Program-made: the position numbers and the translations under genes
Assembly: GCA_020059605.1 (NCBI GenBank)
Contig: JAGVBT010000112.1
Location: 1-35,119 of the forward strand
Length of the DNA stretch: 35,119 nucleotides
DNA from: Deltaproteobacteria bacterium
Lineage (GTDB): Bacteria > Desulfobacterota > BSN033 > UBA1163
Direction of reading: 5' to 3'
In this document: one piece after another, positions 1 through 7,767 of the stretch
How the letters are laid out: each line of letters opens with the position of its first letter
Position numbering within the stretch: the stretch's first letter is position 1
Notes under the pieces: model-generated
The model's input: only the letters and a program-made list of their open reading frames with translations
What the model was told of the DNA's origin: nothing
The model's database searches: none

Positions 1-93
1 AGGTGAAGCCTGGCCATTCCATTAAAACATCCGATTAACCGCCATTCGAAGCCTTGGAGAGCGGTTTACCCATGGCCGGTTATGCAACTGCAA
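1..93. repeat. Dispersed structured repeat, copy 1
   Basis: This stretch aligns to 30779-30870 in the same orientation. Both begin AGGTGAA, share an AT-rich middle, then a near-identical block (ACCGCCATTCGAAGCCTTG, about 37-56), and continue with a weaker match to about 93. Within it AACCGC and GCGGTT (about 37-67) form a small hairpin. It has no coding potential of its own and abuts the broken MmgE/PrpD gene. Confidence 0.65.
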
Positions 94-333
94 GGTAAAT
101 ACTGCTTTATGGGCAGGGATTTTCCCACCGTAGATGAGAATGGTAACTTCTTCTTTGCCACTTTCTTTTCGCAGAAACTCGACAAGTGAATCGCAGCTTT
201 CAGCTGTTGCCCCGCCAACAGTAGTTCCTAATATAGTCAGTATCATATTTCTTACAATGGAAAGTAAGACCTTAGGTAAGTCACTAAATGTGGTATCAAT
301 GATGAAATTTATCAATTTCTTTTCAGTTTCCAT
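22..333 (-). pseudogene. MmgE/PrpD family protein, N-terminal fragment
   Basis: The approximately 79 N-terminal residues after the ATG at 333 resemble the start of MmgE/PrpD proteins (2-methylcitrate dehydratase / cis-aconitate decarboxylase-like, usually about 450 aa), with the typical helix, Gly-Gly-Ala turn and a stretch ending in GGKIPAHKAVF. The resemblance stops at about position 97. The remaining 24 codons are read from a repeat that recurs at 30779-30870, so the gene is broken rather than merely cut by the window edge. It would be the third gene of a leftward cluster after the FAD oxidase and CCG protein, starting about 30 nt beyond the stop of the latter. The ribosome site is weak. 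Family assignment is from remembered family sequence; confidence is moderate. Confidence 0.6.
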
Positions 334-362
334 TCTCTTACCCAAAAATGATAGAAAGGTTT

Positions 363-1538
363 TTAAACCATGACATAGTTCGAGACAAATTCTGTAGAAT
401 CGGCAATTATGAAATCTTTTCCAATTTTTTTCTTGACATCGAGGAAATGATTCGTGCAATGGGGACATGAGGTTATAAGTTCATTTGCTCCAGTATTAAT
501 AAACTCCCTCATCCTATCCATACCTATCCACTCCGAGTAATTTGGATCTGAGATCTTGACACCTCCTCCTGCTCCGCAACAATAAGTCTCACTCCGATTT
601 CTTCTCATCTCGACTAACTCAACGGATGGAATATATTTCAAAAGTTCTCTAAACGATTCAACATCTCCGATATACCTTGACAAATAGCAAGGATCATGGA
701 ATGCAATTTTCTTATTTGGTTTGTCTGAATTAGAGAATTTAAGGAGATTCTTCCTTGCGAGGTCAAGGAAAAATTGTGTTACATAGGAAAATTCGGCACT
801 AATTTTAGTATTAGTTATTTGAGGGTAAAAAGAGCTAAAAATATTGAGGCAGTGAGGGCACAAGAAAATGATCTTTTCTGCTCCAGTTTTCTCAATCTCC
901 TTAATATTATGTTCAGCAATTTCAGGAATCTCTTTTCTATATCCCATATCCAATAAAGGTGCCCCGCAACACCACTCGTCAACCAAAAGACTAAAATCGA
1001 CTTGAGACTTTTCAAGAATCTTAATGCACGCATCAAAAGTATTCCTTCTCTTGAGAGTATTGAAACAACCAATATAAATTGCGACCTTAGCTTTGGGATT
1101 TGAAATTGTCCTATGCGCTTGCAGCCTCTTATCATTAGAAATACCAAATGGATTTTTTTCTTCTTTTATGAAATCCAAAATTCTTTTTTCCCCGTCTGTG
1201 ACATCTATCCCTTGTTCAATCATCTCCGCCCTGATAATACTGATCATTTCATGAACTTGAAAATGAGGGGGAGTTACACTCACAAGTTTACATGTATCCC
1301 CACAATAACCACACGTCGTGCATGTAGAGAGGACTTTTAACACTTCCGGGGAGGGCTCAATTAGGTCGAGAAGAAGTGCTCTCCCCAAATAAAGCATTCC
1401 ACCCCCGCAATAAGTAAAATATCCAAATTTATTGTACGGAGGACACATTGGGAGATTATCAGGCCATCCACCATAAGTACACTTTTTTTCCTTAATACAC
1501 ATTGCGAGTTCTTTTTCTATTTCCCTTAGCTTCTCCAT
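363..1538 (-). CDS. (Fe-S)-binding protein with two CCG (cysteine-rich) domains, GlcF/HdrD-like
   Basis: This is an electron-transfer subunit of the glycolate-oxidase GlcF / LutA / heterodisulfide-reductase HdrD superfamily (391 aa). A ferredoxin-type cluster motif CxxCxxCxxxC lies at residues 73-83, and additional cysteines at 14, 20, 32 and 44 could hold a second cluster. Two cysteine-rich domains follow: first YIGC...WCCGAP...FLCPHC, then FHDPCY...YCCGAGGG...SCPHC, each with the CCG and CxxC signatures. A strong ribosome site (AAAGGAG, 7 nt upstream) fixes the start. It begins 34 nt after the stop of the FAD oxidase, so the pair very likely forms one complex passing electrons from a hydroxy acid or related substrate to a quinone or other carrier. 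The substrate cannot be read from sequence. Confidence 0.85.
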   Translation of the reverse strand: MEKLREIEKELAMCIKEKKCTYGGWPDNLPMCPPYNKFGYFTYCGGGMLYLGRALLLDLIEPSPEVLKVLSTCTTCGYCGDTCKLVSVTPPHFQVHEMISIIRAEMIEQGIDVTDGEKRILDFIKEEKNPFGISNDKRLQAHRTISNPKAKVAIYIGCFNTLKRRNTFDACIKILEKSQVDFSLLVDEWCCGAPLLDMGYRKEIPEIAEHNIKEIEKTGAEKIIFLCPHCLNIFSSFYPQITNTKISAEFSYVTQFFLDLARKNLLKFSNSDKPNKKIAFHDPCYLSRYIGDVESFRELLKYIPSVELVEMRRNRSETYCCGAGGGVKISDPNYSEWIGMDRMREFINTGANELITSCPHCTNHFLDVKKKIGKDFIIADSTEFVSNYVMV

Positions 1539-1572
1539 AGTTGTCTCCTTTATCAGCTATCGTTAAACTTCC

Positions 1573-3051
1573 TTAAAAAACTCCAATTCCAGGATTCATT
1601 ATATTATTGGGGTCTATTAAATTCTTGATGGAACGTAATAGCAATTGGTATCCACCCGTCTGATATAATTTACTCTGTCCCCATCTGTGTCTGTATGGAT
1701 TCACTCCATACTTTCTCATTGCAGAGTCAAACATATTCAAATATAGCTCACGAACCTTTCCCATCGTTTCTCTTTCTCTTGGATCAATATAGGAAAATAT
1801 TCTGAAAAAGATGGCCCGACCATAATCGAAAGGCATTGAATAGTAGCAGATGGGCCTAAGCCCCAATTCATTCATGGACTCAATTGATTCTTTTTCAATT
1901 TTAACTATATCCTTCGGCTCCCCGATGACAATCCAAGGAACGTATCTACCTAATCCATATTTTTTAACTTGATCCATCGTTGGGATATGATACTGAAGGT
2001 AAAATTTCTCCCAAGATTTAATCGCAGGAAGGAGTAACTTCTCTCGCTCATCTTTTTTAAGGAGTTTTCCCTTACACCCTGTAGCCACTTTATCTATCAC
2101 TTTTTCATGGGTTTCCATGTCCTCTTTGAACCCAGACATATGAATTGTAACTACGTTATAAGGAATATCTGGATTTGACTTTCTTGGGTCTTCATACAGA
2201 ACTGGTGGAATTTCTAAGCGGTTATCGGCGGAAGATTTAATTTCATACGTTTTATAAAGTTGCCTATTCCAGATAATGGTATGTTCAGCTATATTTCTTC
2301 GACACACCTCTTTTACAAAATCGACCGATGACGAAAACGAATCGAAGGCAGCAACAAGCAATTTGATATCCTCATTAACAGGATAAATTCGGATAGAAGC
2401 CTTTGTTATCACTCCAAGGGTTCCATAGGAGCAACAAAAAAGTCCTGTCAGGTCTGGATACGGCCCATACCTGAGATAGAAACCACTGGAAGAGAATGCA
2501 GCGGATCCTGTTCGTATGATCTCCCCATTCGGCAAGACAACTTCTAATCCTATGATTGAGTCTTGATGGCGATTCACAAGGCTTCCTGACGGATTCAGCA
2601 ATTGCTGGGCTAGAGGTGAGGATCCCCCGGGGGAAGTTGGAATCTGGCACCGAAACTCTTTTTTGGCAAGCTCCGCTGTCAGCTCATCATAAGTCACCCC
2701 GGGTTCTATCAACACATAAGCTGCATCCGTATTCACTTCTAAGATCTTATTCATCCACTTTAAATCTAATACAATCCCTCCCTGGGTGGGAATCGCATTT
2801 CCCGCAACATTGACACCACCCGAGAGGGTGGTTACCGGCAACCGATGCCTATTGGCAAGCTCCAAAATATGTTTAATTTGAAGGACATCACGTGGTAACA
2901 CAACAAAGTCGGGTTGCGAAGGCGGGGTGGGACTGGCGTCAAACCCGTATGTGATATTCACAGCACTTGAATCTGATACATTAGAAGAGCCAACAATTGA
3001 GGCTAATGCTCTATAAATCTCTCCCCTATTCTTAGACATATGAGTTTCCAT
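1573..3051 (-). CDS. FAD-linked oxidase, PCMH/VAO superfamily (GlcD-like)
   Basis: This predicted flavin dehydrogenase (492 aa) has a PCMH-type FAD-binding N-terminal half. Visible markers are FVVLPRDVLQIKHIL, the LSGGVNVAGNA pyrophosphate loop, the IEPGVTYDELTAEL strand and GGSSPLAQQLLNPSG. The C-terminal half is typical of FAD-linked oxidase/VAO C-domains and ends NLIDPNNIMNPGIG. I chose the second ATG of the reading frame because GGGGAG lies 6 nt before it, whereas that site would abut an ATG at 3057 with no spacing. Together with the downstream CCG protein it forms a GlcDF-like dehydrogenase module. No covalent-FAD residue can be assigned with confidence. Substrate is unknown; the VAO-like C-domain allows 2-hydroxyacids or phenolic alcohols. 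Confidence 0.85.
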   Translation of the reverse strand: METHMSKNRGEIYRALASIVGSSNVSDSSAVNITYGFDASPTPPSQPDFVVLPRDVLQIKHILELANRHRLPVTTLSGGVNVAGNAIPTQGGIVLDLKWMNKILEVNTDAAYVLIEPGVTYDELTAELAKKEFRCQIPTSPGGSSPLAQQLLNPSGSLVNRHQDSIIGLEVVLPNGEIIRTGSAAFSSSGFYLRYGPYPDLTGLFCCSYGTLGVITKASIRIYPVNEDIKLLVAAFDSFSSSVDFVKEVCRRNIAEHTIIWNRQLYKTYEIKSSADNRLEIPPVLYEDPRKSNPDIPYNVVTIHMSGFKEDMETHEKVIDKVATGCKGKLLKKDEREKLLLPAIKSWEKFYLQYHIPTMDQVKKYGLGRYVPWIVIGEPKDIVKIEKESIESMNELGLRPICYYSMPFDYGRAIFFRIFSYIDPRERETMGKVRELYLNMFDSAMRKYGVNPYRHRWGQSKLYQTGGYQLLLRSIKNLIDPNNIMNPGIGVF

Positions 3052-3179
3052 TTTCATCTCCCCTTTTACTATGTTTAAGACTAATCAATTACAAATGTTC
3101 TCTATTAGGTCCAGACCTGTCACTATGAGGCCATTGGGGTTTTCAGGTCTTCAACTTGTTTCTATTTCTTTTTATTCCT

Positions 3180-3869
3180 TCAACTACCCTTTTTTGCAAT
3201 TGAAGAATGAAGATACCAATTAAGCACATATAAAATATGGTCTTTTACCAGAGTTTCCACTCGATCGGCGTCTTTCTTGATGAAGAGGTCTATAATTTCC
3301 CTGTGTACTTGAGCGGAATATGCTGAACATTCTAGGAAATAATTGTGCATAAATCTATACCAGATGTGTTGAACTCTTAGTGTCCCTAAAATTTCTATTA
3401 ATTTTTGATTCTGACACGATTTGATATATTTATTATGGTACTCAGAATGGAATTTGCGGTAGGTGGCAAAATCCTTCTTTTCTATACCTTCTATCATTCC
3501 CGAGTAGATCGATTCCATTTTCAATATATCTTCTTGATCGAACTGAGCAGAGGCTAATCTTGCTGCAAGTCCTTCCAGATTTGCTCTGATAGTAAAATTT
3601 TCAACGATATCTTTTTGATTTACCTGCCGGACAAAGGTACCCTTACGAGGAATAATAACAACTAACCCGTTCTTCTCAAGTACTCTAAATGCCTCTCTTA
3701 TGGGAGCTCGGCTGATACCAAACTCCCTTTGTAACCCATTTTCAACCAAGCGCTGCCCCCCTTCCAATCGGCCTTCGATAATGGCGTCGGTCAAAAAATT
3801 AGTTAATTGGTCTACGAGAGGGACTGGAAATTTTGGAATGAATTCATTTTTGATCTCCGACAAATACAT
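3180..3869 (-). CDS. GntR-family transcriptional regulator with FCD domain
   Basis: This is a FadR-subfamily regulator (229 aa). The N-terminal winged helix-turn-helix (about residues 15-80) shows GRLEGGQRLVENGLQREFGIS, RAPIREAFRVLE and a wing GLVVIIPRKGTFVR. An all-helical FCD ligand domain follows, with a histidine-rich metal/ligand pocket (HSEYHNKY, HREI, KDHI). The start at 3869 is preferred over 3884 because AGGTG lies 6 nt upstream. It is transcribed in the same direction as the oxidase pair with a 128-nt gap and probably controls that catabolic cluster in response to an organic acid; this link is inferred from position. It lies in the AT-rich part of the window. Confidence 0.88.
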   Translation of the reverse strand: MYLSEIKNEFIPKFPVPLVDQLTNFLTDAIIEGRLEGGQRLVENGLQREFGISRAPIREAFRVLEKNGLVVIIPRKGTFVRQVNQKDIVENFTIRANLEGLAARLASAQFDQEDILKMESIYSGMIEGIEKKDFATYRKFHSEYHNKYIKSCQNQKLIEILGTLRVQHIWYRFMHNYFLECSAYSAQVHREIIDLFIKKDADRVETLVKDHILYVLNWYLHSSIAKKGS

Positions 3870-4057
3870 TAAGCACCTACCCAATAAATCAAAATTTGTA
3901 GACGGTCGACTGACGACAATAATACAAAAAATAATAAATTTGTCAAGATTTATTTTTATCTTCTGTAACTAACTGAAATAATTAATTTATTTTTGAATAT
4001 GGGGTAGAATTGAACCTTGGAGGGAATTTTGAGGGTGTAAAAATTGTAAGTTGGGTT

Positions 4058-5638
4058 TTAATGGACCTTCTTCTCGTAACCTTCCCAGTATTTGTCCCTG
4101 AGCCCTTTTTTCTGGATCTTCCCGGAGCCGGTTCTTGGAAGAGCATCGATGAAGTCGATCGACTTGGGCGCTTTGTAATGAGCGATTTTTTCTTTGCAGA
4201 ATCGGATGATCTCCGGCTCGGTCGCCGTCTGCCCCTGTTTCAAGACAACAATCCCTTTTACCGCCTCTCCCCATTTCTCGTCGGGCACGCCAACGACCGC
4301 GCACTCCAGAATGGCAGGATGCATATAGAGCACATTTTCCACCTCGGTCGAGTAGACGTTCTCCCCGCCGGTCAGAATCATATCTTTTTTCCGGTCGACG
4401 ATGGTCACATACCCCTCTTCATCCATCACGGCCATGTCGCCCGTATAGAGCCATCCGTCCCTGATCGATTTCGCCGTCTCTTGCGGAAGTTTCCAGTAGC
4501 CTTTTGTTACAATATCCCCCCGGACGATGATCTCACCCACTTCTTTCTCATCCTTTTTTATCTCTTCTCCCCGATCGTTGACCACCTTCAACTCGACGCC
4601 GATAAACTCCCTTCCCGTCTTCGACTTGAACCGGAGTTGCTCCCGATCAGGCAACCTTTTCAAATGATCCTTTAAGATGGAGAGCGTCAGATAGGGGCTT
4701 GTCTCGGTCATCCCGTAGGTCTGGATGTAGTCGCATTTGAAGGTCTCAACAATTTTTCGGACCACTTCGGGCGCGATGGGTGCTCCCCCGCTGAGGAGAA
4801 CCCTTAAACTGGCGTAGTCATACTTCCCCACATCAGGATAGTTGACCATGAGGTTAAGCATGGTGGGGATGAGATTGGTGAGTGTCACTTTCTCCTTCTC
4901 GATCGTCTCGAGCACGGTCTTCGAATCAAATTCTCTTACCAGAACATGCGTCCCGCCGACCCACGTGATGGCCCAGGTCGCCCAGGCATCCGCAAGGTGA
5001 AAGAGAGGAGCGACATGAATCCAGACATCCTGGTCCGTCAAATGGACCTCCGCAATCGTCCCAAGGGCATGGGTTGTCACATTCTTATGTGAAAGCATCA
5101 CGCCTTTGGGCCGGCCGGTGGTTCCGCTCGTATAATAGATCTGGGCGATATCCTCGCCGGTGGTGGGCGTCTCGGGCAGCTCATCCGGGCTCCCTTGCTC
5201 CAGAACTTTCTCATAGTTGAGATCACGGTCCTCCCCGCCAACCATTCCATCCCCGGTCCAGAGAATCTTCTTAACCCCTGTCATCTTCTCCCTGATCGGA
5301 TCGACCTGTTTCTGAAAGGCCGGATCCGAAATCAGTATCTTCGATTCCGAATCCTGTAGAATGAAGGCGATCTCCCCGGGCGAAAGCCTGGTGTTAATGG
5401 GAACCGAGATCGCCCCGATTTGAGCAATCCCATAATAAATCTCCAGAAAATAGTGACAGTTGGGATGCAGGATGGCGACCTTATCATCTTTGTCTATTCC
5501 GAAGGCTTTGAGGCAGTGTGAAAACCGATTAATTCTTTCCCGGAATTCCCTGTAAGTCCATCGTTTCCCCCCACAGACGATAGCCTGCTTCTCAGGAAAT
5601 AATTTGCTTGCTTTGTTTAAGGTCTCTGTTAGGATCAT
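4058..5638 (-). CDS. Acyl-CoA synthetase (AMP-forming, fatty-acid-CoA-ligase-like)
   Basis: This ANL-superfamily adenylating enzyme (526 aa) activates a carboxylic acid with ATP and CoA. Motifs in order: the P-loop-like YYTSGTTGRPKGVMLSHKN, the QTYGMTETSP adenylate-binding motif, GWLYTGDMAVMDEEGYVTIVDRKKDMI with the ribose-binding Asp and hinge region, GGENVYSTEVEN, and the C-terminal PRTGSGKIQKK containing the catalytic lysine. I start it at the ATG at 5638 (GAGAGG 11 nt upstream); the frame also opens from a TTG at 5662. It is close to medium/long-chain or unknown-substrate ligases common in fatty-acid and aromatic degraders. Its base composition is clearly GC-richer than the cluster to its left, so it is probably not part of that transferred block. 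Confidence 0.9.
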   Translation of the reverse strand: MILTETLNKASKLFPEKQAIVCGGKRWTYREFRERINRFSHCLKAFGIDKDDKVAILHPNCHYFLEIYYGIAQIGAISVPINTRLSPGEIAFILQDSESKILISDPAFQKQVDPIREKMTGVKKILWTGDGMVGGEDRDLNYEKVLEQGSPDELPETPTTGEDIAQIYYTSGTTGRPKGVMLSHKNVTTHALGTIAEVHLTDQDVWIHVAPLFHLADAWATWAITWVGGTHVLVREFDSKTVLETIEKEKVTLTNLIPTMLNLMVNYPDVGKYDYASLRVLLSGGAPIAPEVVRKIVETFKCDYIQTYGMTETSPYLTLSILKDHLKRLPDREQLRFKSKTGREFIGVELKVVNDRGEEIKKDEKEVGEIIVRGDIVTKGYWKLPQETAKSIRDGWLYTGDMAVMDEEGYVTIVDRKKDMILTGGENVYSTEVENVLYMHPAILECAVVGVPDEKWGEAVKGIVVLKQGQTATEPEIIRFCKEKIAHYKAPKSIDFIDALPRTGSGKIQKKGLRDKYWEGYEKKVH

Positions 5639-5742
5639 CTTTGTTAAATCCTCTCTAAACAATCCTTCGTGATGGATTCCGTCACCTTCGAATGATGAAA
5701 CTACTCCAGGCTCTCGGGTTAGGGTTAAGGATACGAGGCCCG

Positions 5743-5842
5743 TTTCGTCTTTCGGTAACGGTTACGTTTAAAAGAATTTAATACGAGAGACGTAGCCTTT
5801 TATAGACGATACGGGCATCGTTACCGTCGCCGTTGGACGAAA
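5743..5842. repeat. Nested inverted repeat in the spacer before the acyl-CoA synthetase
   Basis: TTTCGTC (5743-5749) and CGGTAACG (5753-5760) are answered by CGTTACCG (5819-5826) and GACGAAA (5836-5842), giving a long interrupted stem across the 220-nt spacer. It may be a dispersed palindromic element or a regulatory region for the synthetase. No gene is seen here. Confidence 0.4.
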
Positions 5843-5860
5843 TTCTTAATTGTTAAACAA

Positions 5861-7675
5861 CTATTCTCCCTCGCTCTTGGTCAGATCTTCAAACCGGATA
5901 TCGAGCCCCAGGATCCCCTTGATCTCTCCCACCTCATTTCGGATCGGTCCGGAAAGGGTGATACAGAGGGCGCCCGTATGTTTTGAAGAATAGAGATCGG
6001 TGACATGGATCTTGCCGTCCTTCAGGGGTTCGATAAACCAGGGTCGATCGGAGTAGTCTTCTCCTACCGGCACATTCGAAAACCTGGCTTGATCGACAGG
6101 CTGACAGATGGTCCGGGTGATCTTTTTCCCCTGAATATCAACTACATAGACATATTGAAGGTAGGGATATTCATCGATGAGGGATTGCAAAATCGGTTCC
6201 ATCTGTGCGGGGTCCATCGACCGCATTCCTTGCTCCTCGATGACACGCTCAATGATATGGTAAGCCATCTCGCGGGCCCTCGCCTTGAGCATATCAAACT
6301 CAGAGATGAACATCTCCGGCAGATATTTGCGGGTCACCTTCTCCATCTCCAGATCGGATACGGCCGTCGTCCTTCCATCCTCATACTGTTTTGTCACCCA
6401 GCGATTAATCTTGGCCACTCCCGGATGGGTCTTTTCGGCACGGTCTTTGCCGGTTAAGGCAAAGTGGGAGTTGATCCACTGGGCAATCCCTGCCAGCCCG
6501 GATTTGTCGTTGACCGAGACCGAAATGGGCCGGTTGAGGATCTTTGAGGTGTTGAAGATATTATAAATCTCCTCATTCTTCAGAATCCCGTCGGCGTGAA
6601 TGCCTGCGCTGGTTGCATTGAAGTTGGCTCCAACGAAGGGCATATTGGAAGGGATCGAAACGCCGATAATGCGTTCAAAGTAGTTCCGTATCTCGGTGAT
6701 CATCGTGGTATCGATTCCATTGTTTTGCCCGGTGAGGCTGATGTATTCGATAATCAACCCCTCGATGGGCGCATTGCCCGTCCTCTCGCCAAAACCCAGC
6801 AGTGTGCCGTTGGCCGCCGCACACCCATAAAGCCAGGCCGTGGTCGCATTGTTCAATCCCTTGTAGAAATCGTTATGACCGTGCCATTCAAGGTATTCCG
6901 AAGGCACCCCGGCATCATCGATCATGGCCCGGATGATCTTCGGCACACATCGCGGAAGGGCCGCACCCGGATAAGTCACGCCATACCCCAGGGTGTCGCA
7001 AAGCCGGATTTTCACCGGCAATTTCGCCTCTTCGGAAAGACGCATGATATCCTGGGCGAATGGAATGCAGAACCCATGGATATCCGCACGGGTCACATCC
7101 TCAAAATGGTACTTCGGGATGATTCCCATGTCGAGGGCCGCGGAAACGATGGAGAGGTATTCCCTTAAAGCCACCCTCCGGTTCTTCTTCAATTTTAAAA
7201 AGATGTGATAATCTGATACTGAGGTGAGGATGCCCGTCTCTTTCAAACCCATCTCTTTGACCAGTTTGAAATCATCTTTGACGGCGCGAATCCACCCGGT
7301 AATCTCGGGATAACGATAATTTTTTTCCTGGCACCTTCTCAACGCTTCTTTGTCTTTCTCGCTGTAAAGAAAAAATTCACACTGGCGTATCACGCCATTG
7401 GGACCTCCCAGTTTATAAAGCATCTCGTAGAGATCGACGATCTGTTCAACGGTATAAGGAGGCCTCGCCTGCTGGCCATCCCGGAAGGTGGTATCCGTAA
7501 TGAAGATCTCCTCCGGAGGATCGATGAAGACGAACCGGTTGTCGAATTCGATCCGGCAGACCTCTTCGTAGGGAAAGACGTGCCGGTAGAGGTTCGGCTC
7601 CTGGGTATCCAGAAGTGGAAATTGGATGGTAGCCGCCTTGCTCTGAAATGCTTTTTTCCTTTTCGTGATGGTCAT
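5861..7675 (-). CDS. Isopropylmalate/homocitrate/Re-citrate-synthase-like enzyme fused to a Cache domain
   Basis: The protein is 604 aa. Residues about 45-460 are an HMGL-like TIM barrel of the 2-isopropylmalate / homocitrate / citramalate synthase superfamily: DTTFRDGQQ at 61-69, the HxH metal motif WHGHND at 264-269, and GFGERTGNAPIEG at 294-306. These enzymes condense acetyl-CoA with a 2-oxo acid. Residues about 500-598 (YVYVVDIQGK...YSDRPWF...GALCITLSGPI...GILGLDIRF) look like a Cache/PDC small-molecule sensor domain, not the LeuA allosteric domain. There is no signal peptide or membrane segment, so the Cache domain would be cytosolic. The ATG at 7675 is chosen for AAAGGA 7 nt upstream; a longer frame to 7771 would run through a palindrome. 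Re-citrate synthase is a plausible alternative function in anaerobes. Such proteins are sometimes mislabelled as methyltransferases. Confidence 0.82.
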   Translation of the reverse strand: MTITKRKKAFQSKAATIQFPLLDTQEPNLYRHVFPYEEVCRIEFDNRFVFIDPPEEIFITDTTFRDGQQARPPYTVEQIVDLYEMLYKLGGPNGVIRQCEFFLYSEKDKEALRRCQEKNYRYPEITGWIRAVKDDFKLVKEMGLKETGILTSVSDYHIFLKLKKNRRVALREYLSIVSAALDMGIIPKYHFEDVTRADIHGFCIPFAQDIMRLSEEAKLPVKIRLCDTLGYGVTYPGAALPRCVPKIIRAMIDDAGVPSEYLEWHGHNDFYKGLNNATTAWLYGCAAANGTLLGFGERTGNAPIEGLIIEYISLTGQNNGIDTTMITEIRNYFERIIGVSIPSNMPFVGANFNATSAGIHADGILKNEEIYNIFNTSKILNRPISVSVNDKSGLAGIAQWINSHFALTGKDRAEKTHPGVAKINRWVTKQYEDGRTTAVSDLEMEKVTRKYLPEMFISEFDMLKARAREMAYHIIERVIEEQGMRSMDPAQMEPILQSLIDEYPYLQYVYVVDIQGKKITRTICQPVDQARFSNVPVGEDYSDRPWFIEPLKDGKIHVTDLYSSKHTGALCITLSGPIRNEVGEIKGILGLDIRFEDLTKSEGE

Positions 7676-7723
7676 TATTTTTTCCTTTCTGTTGAGATCC
7701 TTTTCGGTAAGGCAACATCCTTT

Positions 7724-7752
7724 GTAGGGAACGGTTTTAAACCGTTCCCTAC
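7724..7752. repeat. Perfect palindrome between aspS and the synthase gene
   Basis: Two 14-nt arms, GTAGGGAACGGTTT and AAACCGTTCCCTAC, are separated by one T. It sits just beyond the aspS stop, with no clear T-run on the minus strand, so it is either an intergenic palindromic (REP/MITE-like) unit or a weak terminator. Confidence 0.75.
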
Positions 7753-7767
7753 TTCCATTCTCCCTTA

